64,000 nt of DNA from Trichoplax adhaerens (taxonomy: Eukaryota; Placozoa; Uniplacotomia; Trichoplacea; Trichoplacidae): assembly GCF_000150275.1 (NCBI RefSeq), contig NW_002060943.1, forward strand, positions 1,546,628 to 1,610,627. The letters run 5' to 3'. Below are positions 52,104-64,000 of the stretch, piece after piece (positions within the stretch are counted from its first letter, which is position 1; each line of letters opens with the position of its first letter). Made by a program: the position numbers and the translations under genes. Under the pieces are notes generated by a model that was not told the origin of the DNA, ran no database searches, and saw only the letters and a program-made list of their open reading frames with translations.

Positions 52104-55100
52104 TCAGTTATCCAGTATTTTAAAGAAATATTCAACCTGCGGTCATAACAAGGAAGTACACATGAACATTAAAAGACATCCCTTCTGTTCTATTAATCTT
52201 CAACGTTGGTCTTCATTAATATCTATCATGTTACAATAGCACATACAATCATAAAGCATGATACTTACCTCCAGTAGGCCGTCATCCGGTAAATCACTGC
52301 AATGAACAGCGTTACGAATTTTATCTTTACCAAAACGAGCGCGCAGAGAATTGGGTCGAAGTTGGCGAGCAATTTCCTTTCAATATAGAATAGTAGCAAT
52401 TAACATTTAGTTTTACTTTTAGCTATCAACATTTATGAACTACCGATTGCCAATAAACTTAGTTATTAATACCGGATCTGCGGGTCCACAAAATTCGCGA
52501 AAATTTTGTGGCGCGTTATTTCCTCGAATTTCAATGGCTATACACGGACCGGATGAAAATTCGGATACCATTTCCTATAGTATAATTAATCACAATCAGC
52601 TATATTCTAAAAACGTCATATGCAAGATTGCAACGGGATCAGCAAAATTACCGTATATTCAGCAACCACACCCTTGTATATTTGAAGAAGTTCCTCTGCA
52701 TTAGCTCGTTCCAACGTGCACTGTTTCAAATAAATATTATAATAAATTATTTTTATGCTATTCCTGTAAAGTTATTACGGATACTTGTAATGTAAGCACA
52801 TCCTACATATTAGGTCTTACCATATACAGGCTAGAAATTTCAAAGCCTTGATCCGATATTGATCGAAGGATCTTACCAGTTAACTCTAAGAGATTTGAAT
52901 TGATATAACAATAACGATTGCCTTAAAGCTAGTACTTAGTTTAAGTACTGTAATTCAGTACTTAAACTGCCGTTAAAATAAAGCAGTAGATACTCCGCAA
53001 AAGGTAAAAGATCATAGACGTACTTTCAGCAACAGCGCGGGGTTTAACAATCGCTAAAGTGCACTCAGTAAATTTCGCAGTGTTCCTACGTCTACCCCCA
53101 TTTGTTGGAAATATAAATTCAATCTCCTGTGATTCCGCAAATATATAGTTCAACAATTTAATATCAATCACTCTTTACGGACATTAGGCTACAATAGAAT
53201 TGGTAACCATCATAAATTATATAGAATACAACTACAAGAATGCAGTTTTAGCATCAACCAACCCTAGCAGCTGAGTCTGTTGAATCGGAACCATGACAAG
53301 CATTCTGAGTTCCATCTGTAGGCCAATCAGATTAACTTTGTATTAGTACTAGATTTCAATATTGGAAGACTTTTTTATACATGTCTATCCTATAACTATT
53401 CATTGCTATGGAATAATCTTAATTTATTGCAAGTTAAATAGCGCTATTATAAAAGGATGTATATCAAGTAATCGGATACAATCTATCCATGCTACAGTAT
53501 ACTGCAATATTATGTTATTAACAGTAATACTTATGTGTACTAATGTACGTATATTACCGGTGCCGTATCTGGCTCGAATACTGTTGGGTGCTTCTTGTCG
53601 TGCCTTTGAACTATTCGTTGGTCCTACGAAACCAACCATTGAAAGATCGATTAAATTATGAATGTTTAACACTATCAATACTTCTGATATACAATACAAA
53701 CCTAGCAATTCCCTCCATCTCTTAATGGCGTTGGATCGCATTAATTCCATTCCTAAAACTGGACCGCTTGTCATAAAATCTAAAAGAGTACTATTACAGA
53801 TAAATGAAATTTTAAAATATCACTACTAATCTATGTTAGTCTAACATATAAGTTATCCAATTATATAAATAACATAGTTATAATTCACTTGTAACGTCAT
53901 AACTTACTTGAAGAAGTGTTTTCCTTCGTGTTCGGAGTAAAACTCTGCTGCTTCTTTCCTATATTAAAAAATTTATCTTTTGTTTATTGTAAGGTAAAAA
54001 TATTGTTTTATGACAATTATACTTAATAGTTAAAATTAATCAAACCTGGATAGCTGAATTGATTTTAAGTTACAAATTTTAAATCCATCAGCTACAATAA
54101 TGTCGACAATTTCTCCTATGAATAAAGCCCAAATGGCAGGTTAAAAAACATTATACCTCTTTTACTATTGTATAGACCATATACTAATAATTGTAATATA
54201 CCTAATTTGGAGAATGCATCAGGCTTGATCATCGCATATGTTCTAATCATTCAAAATATAAAATGAAATAGATTTATTGAAAATTACTATGCAGCTTTCA
54301 ACACATAAGCATGATCGAAATAATTACAAAGGCCTAAAGCCAAAATTAACACTCGATTACAGTACTAACATTAAAATTTGTCCTATACAAGCTACTACGT
54401 TAGATTTGCTATCATTCTAATATATATTACCACAAAGTGCCATCATGGAGAAATTTAAACAATGATATTGATAAAATAAGCTACATGGGTATCCTAGGAG
54501 ATTCAGTCGTTTATTATAAATTATCTCGACTGAATGCATACTCAATCAAAGTTGTGGTTTCGTAAAGGTGCTATTGTGTATAGCTTTCATAGAGTCATCT
54601 CAACAAACTCTTGAAATCTTACCCCCCCCCAACTAATTACTCGACCTAATATCAGCTCGTAATAATCGATACTAAATAATAGCACGCTTGCCAAATATCA
54701 TAAATTTCGTTACCTTTCTTTAGTTGGACCAAGTTGACTCGCTGTAAAGGAATCGCCATAATCTACTATTTTTAACTGAAGAAAAGATACAACAAATTAG
54801 GATACTGTCATAGAATTAGCTTGATACGTATACAAAATCTGATCTAGATTTACACAATAGCAAGAATGTTATTTTATTGTAACTGATTTTTCCATTGCTT
54901 ACATACCTCTCTTGAGTATATGTTTATTAAAGCGCCGAGATGTAAGTCTTCTAGCGATAGGCTATCAACTTTAGACCGCTTAAGAAATGTTCTTTTGTTT
55001 TTAATATCGTACTATAAATAAAATTATTACAGCATTATTTCCTAGCATTTTGTTTTGTGCATTTACGGTATTCGTTGCATATGGCAAACTTGATTCTCCG

Positions 55101-55228
55101 ATGTTGCTTACCATCTCAGCGGTTGAATCTTTAGGGAAAAAAATGAGATAATATTCGCGAATCAAAGCGGCGTTAGGATCGTACCAATCGCCACGAAAGC
55201 AATATCTGACTTCAGTTTCAGCCTGCAT
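52104..55228 (-). CDS. NME7: NME7 (nucleoside diphosphate kinase 7): DM10 + two NDK domains
   Basis: Fifteen exons in transcript order: 55228-55112, 55011-54907, 54775-54714, 54242-54202, 54115-54046, 53958-53908, 53790-53702, 53623-53558, 53315-53263, 53126-53024, 52885-52821, 52720-52652, 52574-52473, 52376-52269 and 52136-52104. They give 377 codons plus stop, within a residue or so of the human protein. Residues about 1-90 form the DM10 domain (DWYDPNAALIREY, KNKRTFLKRSK). NDK domain 1 starts at YAMIKPDAFSKLG and keeps its phospho-acceptor His208 in NACHGSDS. NDK domain 2 starts at LAIVKPRAV and keeps His356 in NAVHCSDL. The C-terminus is YFFKILDN. NME7 associates with the gamma-tubulin ring complex and axonemal microtubules, so the gene implies centrosomal or ciliary function. 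Exon 7 starts at 53790; the nearer acceptor would delete four conserved residues. Intron 10 carries a perfect 13-bp inverted repeat at 52938-52968. Confidence 0.97.
52938..52968. repeat. Perfect 13-bp inverted repeat in NME7 intron 10
   Basis: AGTTTAAGTACTG (52938-52950) and its complement (52956-52968) are separated by TAATT. The hairpin lies in the short intron (139 bases) between exons 10 and 11, the same intron that is partly copied in the 41.4-42.7 kb fragment. Confidence 0.7.
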
Positions 55229-56208
55229 GATTATTAGAGAGTAGTAATAGACCATTATGTTGATGTTGCATTGCACTCCCGTTGAACATGTCAACGCATT
55301 ATACTAAGGAATCCGGAAAGAAAGAGATTACATAGTATGCTATTACGTAGCTGTAATTAAGCTATAACTTGTCTATTAATATTGTCAATAAGGTTATGCA
55401 TTGAGATTCCTTTCCCTTCACGATTCTATAGCTTGAATGCAACAAGGTAGTTGAAGTTAAGCGGATAATCCAGTAGAACCGATACTATACAATATGTCAT
55501 TACAGTCTTGTAAAACAGGTATACAACTGACATTTTGGCTATCGATTGGTAAACAATTCGTATCTGAGGGTTCATTAGCCATAAAACAGTCCGCATTGGG
55601 TGCTACTGGTAGCTATTTGTATAGTAAAAGTTGTAGTATGGATGTTGTATGTATTTGTAATACACATTAGCAATGGAACAGTGATTCAACATGAAGTTTG
55701 CAATCTATTGAAGTTGATGGGAGAAATCAATTTCTTTCAATGACTAGTGTACGCCGAAGATACTTTCCTCGATAAATCTATATGGCCATCAGTATACCTA
55801 GTAAGTACATTACATGCTGTAGACTAACATAAGCAAGAGAATAAAGAGAACTGTGATGTGGATTGATTGGTTTACGCATCGACTAAGCTACCAATTTTGA
55901 ATGAAACATCTATCCTGTCATCCTGATGGTGCGAAGTATCAACATGTTGTTCACGTTGTAGCAATCATGTTTTACACCAATATTGTATACAGTTAGAGCG
56001 TCCAATAGTTAGAGCACACAATACGACAGAGATATGGGTCTAATTGAACAGGCAGGTTGCCCCATTCTTGATGAAAGCTACTTACCATTTTAACTTTTAC
56101 TGCAGTTGACGATTGAAAAAGATCAAGGTAATTTCCCACTGTTGAAAACAGCCAACTTTTGTTAGTGACAACCAAATCCATAGTAACGTCTACTATATAT
56201 TGAGTTGC
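55229..56208. other. 5' flank of NME7
   Basis: No exon recognised; presumably contains the NME7 promoter. Confidence 0.4.
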
Positions 56209-58600
56209 GCAGTCTACAGTGCAATACACCATCGTCTCAATCGTGCACAATCCCAGTTTCACTATGGCGATAGCCTGTGGCCTACAGTATATAGTACTGT
56301 ACATCAGACGGTCAGAGTACTGAGTCTACAGTACTTGCAGTATGAGCTGACTAGCACATCCACCGTCAAGTACTGCAGCAGTAAAATGCGTCAAATTCCA
56401 TGTTTACAGTATCGACGTTACCATGACGACAGCCGATACAGGACAGCACACCGTGTACAGTACTACCAAGCTTCATACTGTACAGTATGTACTGTGCAGT
56501 ACAGCGCGATGAACTTGGTTGGCACTAAGGAAAATAAACGGTATAGGCTAAATCAAGTCCAAAGTAGATCAAATCTTATATCGACATCCTCTTGTCTGTC
56601 CCTATCGATTTTCAACAGGAGTGGTAACAACTTGTCACTTTCATGCCGCACAGTACTGTATGCAACTTGTAGTATCCAGTACTGTACAGTACTGTACTGT
56701 ACACTATGGCCTACAGTAGACTTCTACAGTGTACAGTGTACAGTGTACAGTATTAAGATTATCCATTTTAAGATTGTCACAGATGCCCTTTGTACAGTAC
56801 TGTTTCCATATGGACTCTCCATATGGACCCTGTGCCGTAGCGGACTGACTGTTTCATACTGTACCTACACTCGTACAGTACGTACTGTACTGCATGGTGT
56901 GTGGAACATGGATTTACTACACTGTGACCAANNNNNNNNNNNNNNNNNNNNNNNNNNNNNNNNNNNNNNNNNNNNNNNNNNNNNNNNNNNNNNNNNNNNN
57001 NNNNNNNNNNNNNNNNNNNNNNNNNNNNNNNNNNNNNNNNNNNNNNNNNNNNNNNNNNNNNNNNNNNNNNNNNNNNNNNNNNNNNNNNNNNNNNNNNNNN
57101 NNNNNNNNNNNNNNNNNNNNNNNNNNNNNNNNNNNNNNNNNNNNNNNNNNNNNNNNNNNNNNNNNNNNNNNNNNNNNNNNNNNNNNNNNNNNNNNNNNNN
57201 NNNNNNNNNNNNNNNNNNNNNNNNNNNNNNNNNNNNNNNNNNNNNNNNNNNNNNNNNNNNNNNNNNNNNNNNNNNNNNNNNNNNNNNNNNNNNNNNNNNN
57301 NNNNNNNNNNNNNNNNNNNNNNNNNNNNNNNNNNNNNNNNNNNNNNNNNNNNNNNNNNNNNNNNNNNNNNNNNNNNNNNNNNNNNNNNNNNNNNNNNNNN
57401 NNNNNNNNNNNNNNNNNNNNNNNNNNNNNNNNNNNNNNNNNNNNNNNNNNNNNNNNNNNNNNNNATGTTCCTAGTTTAGTACAGTCACTATACACTCTAG
57501 ATGCAGTCACAGAGGTAACAGTAAAGTCTTTTACTGTATTGTAGAGTGTAGACAGATTTATATCCATTGCACAATATTAGTACAAGACATGGCCGTTCTT
57601 CGTGACTCCGCCTTTTCCCTCTTCAAGATACAGTATAATAATATACAGTAATACAGTACAGTACAGTAAATAAAAAATAGGCGTAAAAGGTAAATAAACA
57701 GTATCACATACAGCACACTGTAAAGTACTGTACATCTTCTTCATCGTGGAAAGTCTTCATACTGTACTGTATAAAAATGTACAGTACAGGAGTCCTGTTC
57801 ATACAGTACAATGTACTGTATACTGGACTGTTCCGTACTGTATTGTACAATATTCTAACCATATTGTACTGTACAGTACAGTACAGTATACTGTAGTGTA
57901 CCGTTAGACCTGACAGTACCGTACAGTATATTATTGCATATATAACTTTCCATGCGGTAAATCGAACTTTGACCCATGCATGACCTCCGGCCTGTCCTCT
58001 TGCTATTCAAAGTTAAACTTAAAAATTAACAAAGCGTCAGAGAGTTTTACTACCGTATTCAACGTTGTGCATTGCTATTAAACGTACCCTTAAATTCATA
58101 TTCAATATGGCTTAAACTGAATTGCCATAACAAATGCTGATTAACGAATTCATTATTATTATGAAGTACAGTACTGTATATAATATAATATACTACTGTG
58201 TATATTAACATAAAAATATTATTATTATTTATTTATTTATTAATAACTTGGAGCGCTTTTAACGCTACAGTACAGTACAGTACTGTACAGTATACTGCAT
58301 GATACTGTACTGTACTGTACAGTGTACAGTAAGCGTGCATAGTACAAAAAGCGGGAATTCTCTACAACCAAGAATCGCCCCGCAAATGTGATTGGCTGAT
58401 TGATTTGATCTAGAAAATCGTGTGATTGGCGATAACAAATGTTTGAGACATTGCGGGCGACGCTAAAAAAATGAGATTTCATTGTTATTCATTGTAATAA
58501 ACAATGATCGCTATGTTGCTTGCATTATGATGTGTAAAGTCGATGACAATGGAGCTATTTTTATCTCCTTGATAAATAACGTACAGTACAGTACTGTAAG
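56209..58600. promoter_or_regulatory. Very dense TACTGTA/TACAGTA palindrome region
   Basis: On both sides of the N run, dozens of TACAGTACTGTAC-type words occur, for example GTACTGTACAGTACTGTACT near 56681, TACAGTGTACAGTGTACAG near 56727, TGTACTGTACAGTACAGTAC near 57866 and TACAGTACAGTACTGTACAG near 58267. The region lies between divergent NME7 (-) and ACSL (+). The long ORFs predicted across it exist only because N is open in every frame and the motif rarely makes stops. It may be an expanded regulatory repeat or a simple-sequence satellite. Confidence 0.55.
56932..57464. other. Assembly gap of 533 N
   Basis: Undetermined bases inside the palindrome-rich region, probably unassembled because of the repeats. 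Confidence 0.95.
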
Positions 58601-60531
58601 CTTCTACATCAGATCGAATTGGAATTTTTTGGCCAATAACAATCTCCCGTCTGCACAGAATTTTGTTCCGTACGCTTACCAGTGAATGGTAAGGGTTGAT
58701 TTGTAAATAGTTGATTGCTGATCGAACCGTTTTGTGCGTGATAGTTATCGTTGTTGATCGTTGCATTGTAACGATTGAAAATGTAGTATCTTAGTGCATA
58801 TTGACATTAACTTCATACTGTAAATTAGGGCAAATTTGTTACTACGCTGGAAAAAAGTGTACAAGTACGCTGCTTTCTTTTTAGTAGCATACATACGGTC
58901 AAGTCGGATAGATAACACATGTGCAAGGTCGGTGAAGTCAGCCACGTGCACCTGAAAGGGTTCACTCCTTTCCTTTCTTTGCTTTTCTTTTCTTTCATGC
59001 TACAGTATGTACAGTACATTATGTACGCTATGTACATCACTGTACACACAGTGCTATACTATTGTACGCTACTGTGTAAGTACAAGCGACCAGGTCAGAT
59101 CCGTGTGATTCTGTGCTGTATTTTACTATGGAATGTGGTGAACAGATGCAGTCATATGTTTTTATCCTACCGTACTGTTGTTCTGTATGGAGATTTTGCA
59201 CTGAATGTTCGTCCAAAAGTCCGTGGCAAAGATCTGATGACAATGTGATATTGAATAACAGTCAATGAGGATAAAATATCCAAATTGGATGACTGTCACC
59301 ATTTCTACCAAGGAATCCTCCTTTGTCTATCACTTTTTGGTGGGGCTGGAAATGCAGAATACAGTATATCATTTTTGGGAACATAATCCATGACATACTG
59401 CGCCATTGAAGAAGATTGACAGGCCCAGCCCGATTCTGTAAAACTAGAAATTCAATTGTACTGTACCGCCAGTATATGGTATTGTATTGTAATCAGTAGT
59501 TCAAATCCAATAATAATAGCTCGATTTTCTATTTGCTATGGCAAAGTTCATTCATACTTTATACAATTGAATGGATATGTTTGAAATTTCCATCAGCATT
59601 GGCGATGAGCTACTGTACAAGTGTACATGACAGAATTCAAGATTGTACAAGAAAATCAATCCATCCAATAAAGTGTAAAAGTCTGTTGTAGTGTTGCTTA
59701 CCCCATATACATTCCAGTAGTGTATAGGACGTCCACTACTGGAATACTGTACTCAATCATGTTGAGTTCAACGATAGATTGACTGCAACATTGTTATTGT
59801 TAAACGGTACTGTCGTATTGCCCTACCGAGTACAGTACTATTGAATGAATCATTTGATTGATGGTGAATGTGATGGCGTAACGCTGCGAAGAGTCAGGCG
59901 ATAAACAAAAGGAAAGGACTGGCCAGGTTGACTGATTGACAGCAAGCTGGTTGACTACAGTACTATTTACTGTACAGGAGAGGAGAATACTGTAGTTCAC
60001 TACGCTCCACTACCATACCGTACTGTACCATACCGTACTGCGCTGAAGTTGGTACACATCACGTTAGTCATTAACACGCCTTTTTACTGTTGCTGTTTTT
60101 AGAAAAGCGAAAACAACAACATTAGAGTAAGGCAGATTGTCAACGTTTCCAAGCTGTGCGTATATGGTTGGATGGTAGCTTACTGTTGTACTACCGCGTA
60201 TTGATAAAGTGAAAAACAACTCTTTTCGTCTTCTCTTGACTTATTCTACAGTAATAACAACAAGCTTTCTTGCATAGTCAACAACTTGTGCCTAACTGGA
60301 GTTGAGTGGTTATTTTCTTTTGGTGGTCTTATTTTTTATTTTACAGCAAATCAATCGCTATCGTGCTGTATTTAGGTATTCAGTAATCAAGGAAAAGCAT
60401 ATTTGCCCTATTTACGTTCGACGTGGCCATTGAAATAGCAAAATCACAAAAGTGTACCGTCGTTATAACTTGTCTTCTACCTTGATTGTCACACAAATCA
60501 TAATCGTCCATAATCTTTCCCACCATCAGAA
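58601..60531. other. 5' flank of the ACSL gene
   Basis: Further TACTGTAC groups at about 58998-59048, 59455-59490 and 59953-60040; no gene recognised. Several overlapping ORFs up to about 109 codons lack any coding signature. Confidence 0.45.
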
Positions 60532-61054
60532 ATGAGCAGTACCGCGGTACAAAACCTTTTGGTTTATATATTTAGTTTTATTGCACAGCTATTCGATCTT
60601 TTCACTTATATCCCTTATCATTTGATTGTTGTCGAAAAGAACACTACAGGTCAAAAAATCTTCGCCAAGCCAAGTTGCCCTGAACAGAACGGCATCTCAC
60701 CTTACCGTGATGTTAACATTGAACAACTTCAAGGAGTACCGGAAGCTGGCGTCGGCACACTGACTAAACTTTTCCAACGATCAGTTGCAAAATATCCTAA
60801 TAATCGTTGCCTTGGTACACGTGAATTATTGCGTGAAGAAGAGGAGCAACAATCGACAGGTAAAATTTTCAAGAAGTTAATCTTAGGAAAGTACAAGTGG
60901 TTAACTTATCGAGAAGTAGACACAAAAATACAAGCCATCAGCCGTGGCTTGACTACCTTTGGTATACAACCCAAGGATAAGATTGCTATTTGTGCCGAGA
61001 CTCGGGCAGAATGGTTGATGAGTGCCCATGCCGCTCTGGCCAATTCCGTCATTG
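60532..61054 (+). CDS. ACSL4: Long-chain acyl-CoA synthetase, ACSL3/4 type, first coding exon (3' end outside window)
   Basis: The exon encodes the first 174 residues and ends ATTG|GTAAGT in phase 1. A hydrophobic N-terminal segment (about residues 6-35) would anchor the enzyme in the ER or lipid-droplet membrane. LGTRELLREEEE, GKIFKKLILGKYKWLTYREV and ICAETRAEWLMSAHAAL match the start of the AMP-binding domain of ACSL3/ACSL4, which activate long-chain and polyunsaturated fatty acids to acyl-CoA. Other ACSL classes lack the REL...EEEE segment. ACSL3 and ACSL4 cannot be told apart here, so the symbol is a family label. No second exon was found in the remaining 2946 bases, so intron 1 is long or the next exon lies beyond the window. 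The ATG in CAGAAATGAGC is the first in frame after an upstream stop. Confidence 0.9.
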
Positions 61055-64000
61055 GTAAGTGAAGTTCAAACCAAATTACACTATAAATTGTCTGACAGTG
61101 ATATTGCCGCATGGATACGCTTACTTACTCCATCATTGATCAATGCAAGTCAATGAATGATATGTCACTGTAAACTAGTAAGTGATATGATAGAGTGCTA
61201 GGATGCAAAAAGAGAATGAATCACTTCAATTTTCAACTCGTAATTGAACGTTGATGGAATAATTTGCCAGTACATTACTGTCGTTCTATCCTATCGAGAT
61301 CCTAACGCGCGTTTTACTACTACCAAGTAGCCAGCGCGATCCACATTAGCAGATTGATTTTATAGTACACCTGGCGACGCAATCCACAGTAGCTCACCAT
61401 ATAGCGACCACTACAACGTTGTCGCCATACAGTACCGTACTGACGAGGACTGCATTGTGGCTACAGTACTGTACTGTGTACTGGAAAAAAAGGCAAAGCC
61501 AACCGTGGTCACAAGCGACGGTTACATCGCGCGATACAAAGCACGAGATGACCCGGCGGTAATTGCTTATGCTGGAAATGAAATTCTTTAAACTTGCCTC
61601 GAGTTATTTGACAAACTCTTCAAGTAAATAACGGATTGAAAACTAGTGTAATATAAAAAATGGAATAAGAATAACAAACACTATTTTTCGAATACTGTAC
61701 CGCATCCTAACTTTGTTGATGTTGAGGAGAAGGGAAGCGTAGTAGACTAGGTTAGTGTCGGCATAAAAACACTTTTCTTTAAAATTGAAAACTCCTATTC
61801 ATCATACAGATACAATATGTACGTAGCGTAAGCAGGATTAGATGAAAGTAATATACAGACGATATTCAAACTGTCATTGTATATTGCAATGATCAATTTG
61901 GGTGTCCTATTTTGCCAATGGATTCCTCTCAACGATGACTGCCGTAAAAAGTTTCCTGGGTTTTTTTTATATTGACATGTTTTCACTAATTAGAAGAAAG
62001 CCATCGCAACACAATACACTGTCGATGCCAGACTGTCATGGCTTTGTATAGCAAGGATAATCGGAGGTTCTTTTGTTCACCGGAGACGTTTGGATGTTTA
62101 GTCCTGTATACGATTTACTGGACGATATCAATGGTTTACTTTACTCATTATGATGTCGAATGTTTCTACTCCTATGGATCATTCCAACCCATACTTGTAG
62201 ACTCTAGTGATGAGTTGGCGATGCCTGTGATTTATGCCTTGCAAACTGATCAATTGGAGAGACTTTCAGACAAATCCATAATGCAAGGGTCGACATCAGC
62301 TGTAGTCTTACAACACCTTTTCATCAAATAAAATGAGTACTGCATTCATCATGGATAGTAGAATTCAAAAGGAGGATTTAGATTATTTTTTCCTACGTCA
62401 ATTGAATTCTTTAAAAACTGTAGAGACTGATTCCGTGAAGTGTTAGCCAGTCTAATGTGAATCGTTCATAAACCAAGTCATCTCGGATAAATCGAATGCT
62501 TACTAAGCAGAGTATTGTAATGTACATCACCTGCTACACGACGGTACACTCGGACACTAAATCACCATAAAGGGGGTGTAAACAAGGTGCGGTAGTCATG
62601 TTGCGTGGTTGGCATTCAAAATTTTGTAAGACAAGAATTACGGTAGTGAAAGGTCTAAAATAGACATCTGCGTTGTTGACTATGTTGGAACATTCCGATT
62701 AGTGGACACAATGAAATGGAATGCCTTCTTCCGCTAGCCCTTATTGCTGATGGGCTAGGAGAAATAATAATACTCTTGAGAAATACTACTGTACTATCGT
62801 ATTCAATATCAACCTATCCAATTGCTGACTGTTAAGTGATCCAATTTAGTTCAACACAAATTGTACCATATACCTACTGAACGTTCATTCAAGCTGTTCA
62901 ATTGTGCTATTTGTAAACACTTGAGCCTGGTGAAATTAATCAGTGACGATCAAGATTGCTTTGTAATATCTACTATTCACTTCTGATGCTGTACATCTGT
63001 CAACTATATTAGCAATGTCAACAATCAGACACGTATTCGTCCAAGTATTGACTGTGCTGCTGTGAGCGGATGATGCGATGACAGCAATCACCTTTTTATT
63101 TTTTATCAAAGTTTCACGCTTTACAGCGTATGTATAGCTGTAATATTTATATTTCACAGATTAAATTGAAGTGACCCCTTTAGTGGTGGAATTTTGCCAG
63201 TAATCTCTTACTTAGCTTTCTCAATTTGAACTGACGCATGAATTATGCTGGGAAAGAAAGATACAGCAGTGATGAGCTCCTTCATAGATACTCTTTATGT
63301 CGTCTGCTTCCCCACTATACAAGCGATTCATTGACGTAGACTGCGCATATGTTCATGCACTCTGCAGTGTTTTTTAGGAGCAAAATTAGATTGGATCTGT
63401 GATCTCCATCGGTGTTGCTAAAAATTGGAGATACTGCTCGAATTTCACTACCACTGCGTCTTACTGATGCTATAGTATCGTTACCCTTTTTATGTCATTC
63501 TGTACAACTACAATGATCAGCCAATAAATATTTAACATTTCCAGAATCCCATTGAAGCAAGATGTTCAGCGTGGTAATCATACTCGCGGGTTAATAATAA
63601 ACTAGCCGATGCGTATTCTTCGGTAAAAAGGCCGACTGATCAATTGAAAATTATCCGGGATTATTCTACCCTATCCATCAGTGCTATTTTCCGATCTAAT
63701 TAGTAATTACAATTCAATAAAACACCAATTTTGTATACTGTAGGGTGCATCGAATGTTGAAATTCTGCCAATAACTCTTAAATTGGGGATGGCGTAATAG
63801 TTTACCTAATAAATGCATCTATTATTATTATTATTTATAGCATGGATTGCCTGTTGGGGGTGTCATACGATCATTTATAATTTGAAAAGTAATTTGTAAC
63901 CGTAGCTTTCTCGATGAATTTTAATGAATGGTGTTGTGATAACTGATAACGTCCTCAGATACGAATTCTTGTATCTTTTAGTGTTTAATACCAGAAAGGT
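61055..64000. other. Presumed first intron of the ACSL gene
   Basis: No continuation exon of the AMP-binding domain was seen. A palindrome group (ACAGTACTGTACTGTGTAC) lies near 61464. A 97-codon ORF at 62038-62331 has no recognisable content. Confidence 0.5.

Noticed and set aside
52435-52704. Plus-strand 89-codon ORF.
   Set aside because: Shadow of NME7 exons 12 and 13 on the opposite strand.
53362-53774. Plus- and minus-strand ORFs of 60-116 codons.
   Set aside because: Cover NME7 exons 7-8 and their introns; the minus-strand ORF reads through splice sites and the plus-strand ones are shadows.
56200-57544. Long ORFs (424 and 216 codons) across the N run.
   Set aside because: Open only because N is translated without stops; the flanking sequence is TACTGTAC repeat with Tyr/Thr/Val/Cys-biased nonsense translation.
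62038-62331. 97-codon ORF considered as a continuation of ACSL.
   Set aside because: Shows no similarity to the AMP-binding domain segment expected after residue 174 and has no suitable acceptor in phase.
1-64000. tRNA, rRNA, CRISPR arrays, bacterial operons or viral genes.
   Set aside because: No cloverleaf-like TTCGANTC contexts, ribosomal blocks, regularly spaced short repeats or viral gene families were recognised. All clear genes are intron-bearing animal genes.

Overview
The window reads as nuclear DNA of an early-branching animal, most likely a placozoan (Trichoplax-like). This is inferred from full metazoan gene models, many short GT-AG introns at conserved phases, AT-rich intergenic DNA and compact spacing; no species marker was available. 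Almost every gene is split into exons of about 35-350 bases. I therefore assembled genes by joining exons across GT-AG sites and checking phase and family similarity. There are two assembly gaps (7521-7570 and 56932-57464).

Layout, left to right. 635-4172 (+): an eight-exon PROSER3-like gene. 4173-10389: AT-rich with no recognisable gene. 10390-11552 (+): a small secreted six-cysteine peptide gene whose intron holds a degenerate tandem repeat. 13569-13862: a 3 x 98 bp tandem repeat. 14452-18267 (+): NDUFS2, 15 exons, complete. 19228-19937 (+): an MLF-like gene, 5' end not resolved. 21538-24782 (-): ASCC1, eight exons, complete. 25208-25975: a 382 bp tandem duplication. 29327-31578 (+): an RNF13/RNF167-type PA-TM-RING ubiquitin ligase, ten exons. 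About 33870-34870: a 256 bp tandem array. 35525-38261 and 46806-48989 (+): two profilin paralogues with the same intron position and related 3' flanks. 41400-42720: a decayed minus-strand NME7 fragment in which one exon-intron unit is repeated seven times. 52104-55228 (-): the intact NME7 gene, 15 exons. 55229-60531: a region very dense in TACTGTA/TACAGTA palindromes. 60532 onward (+): the first coding exon of an ACSL3/4-type long-chain acyl-CoA synthetase that runs off the window.

The genes are unrelated housekeeping, signalling and cytoskeletal functions (complex I, alkylation-repair or coactivator complex, endosomal ubiquitin ligase, actin regulation, ciliary/centrosomal NDK, lipid activation) and form no pathway.

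The most interesting structures are the amplified NME7 exon fragment, a roughly 300 bp block shared by the 5' flanks of PROSER3 and NDUFS2, and palindromic TACTGTAC clusters that favour gene 5' flanks. An imperfect 27-bp-stem hairpin (12229-12292) and the six-cysteine secreted peptide are also worth testing.
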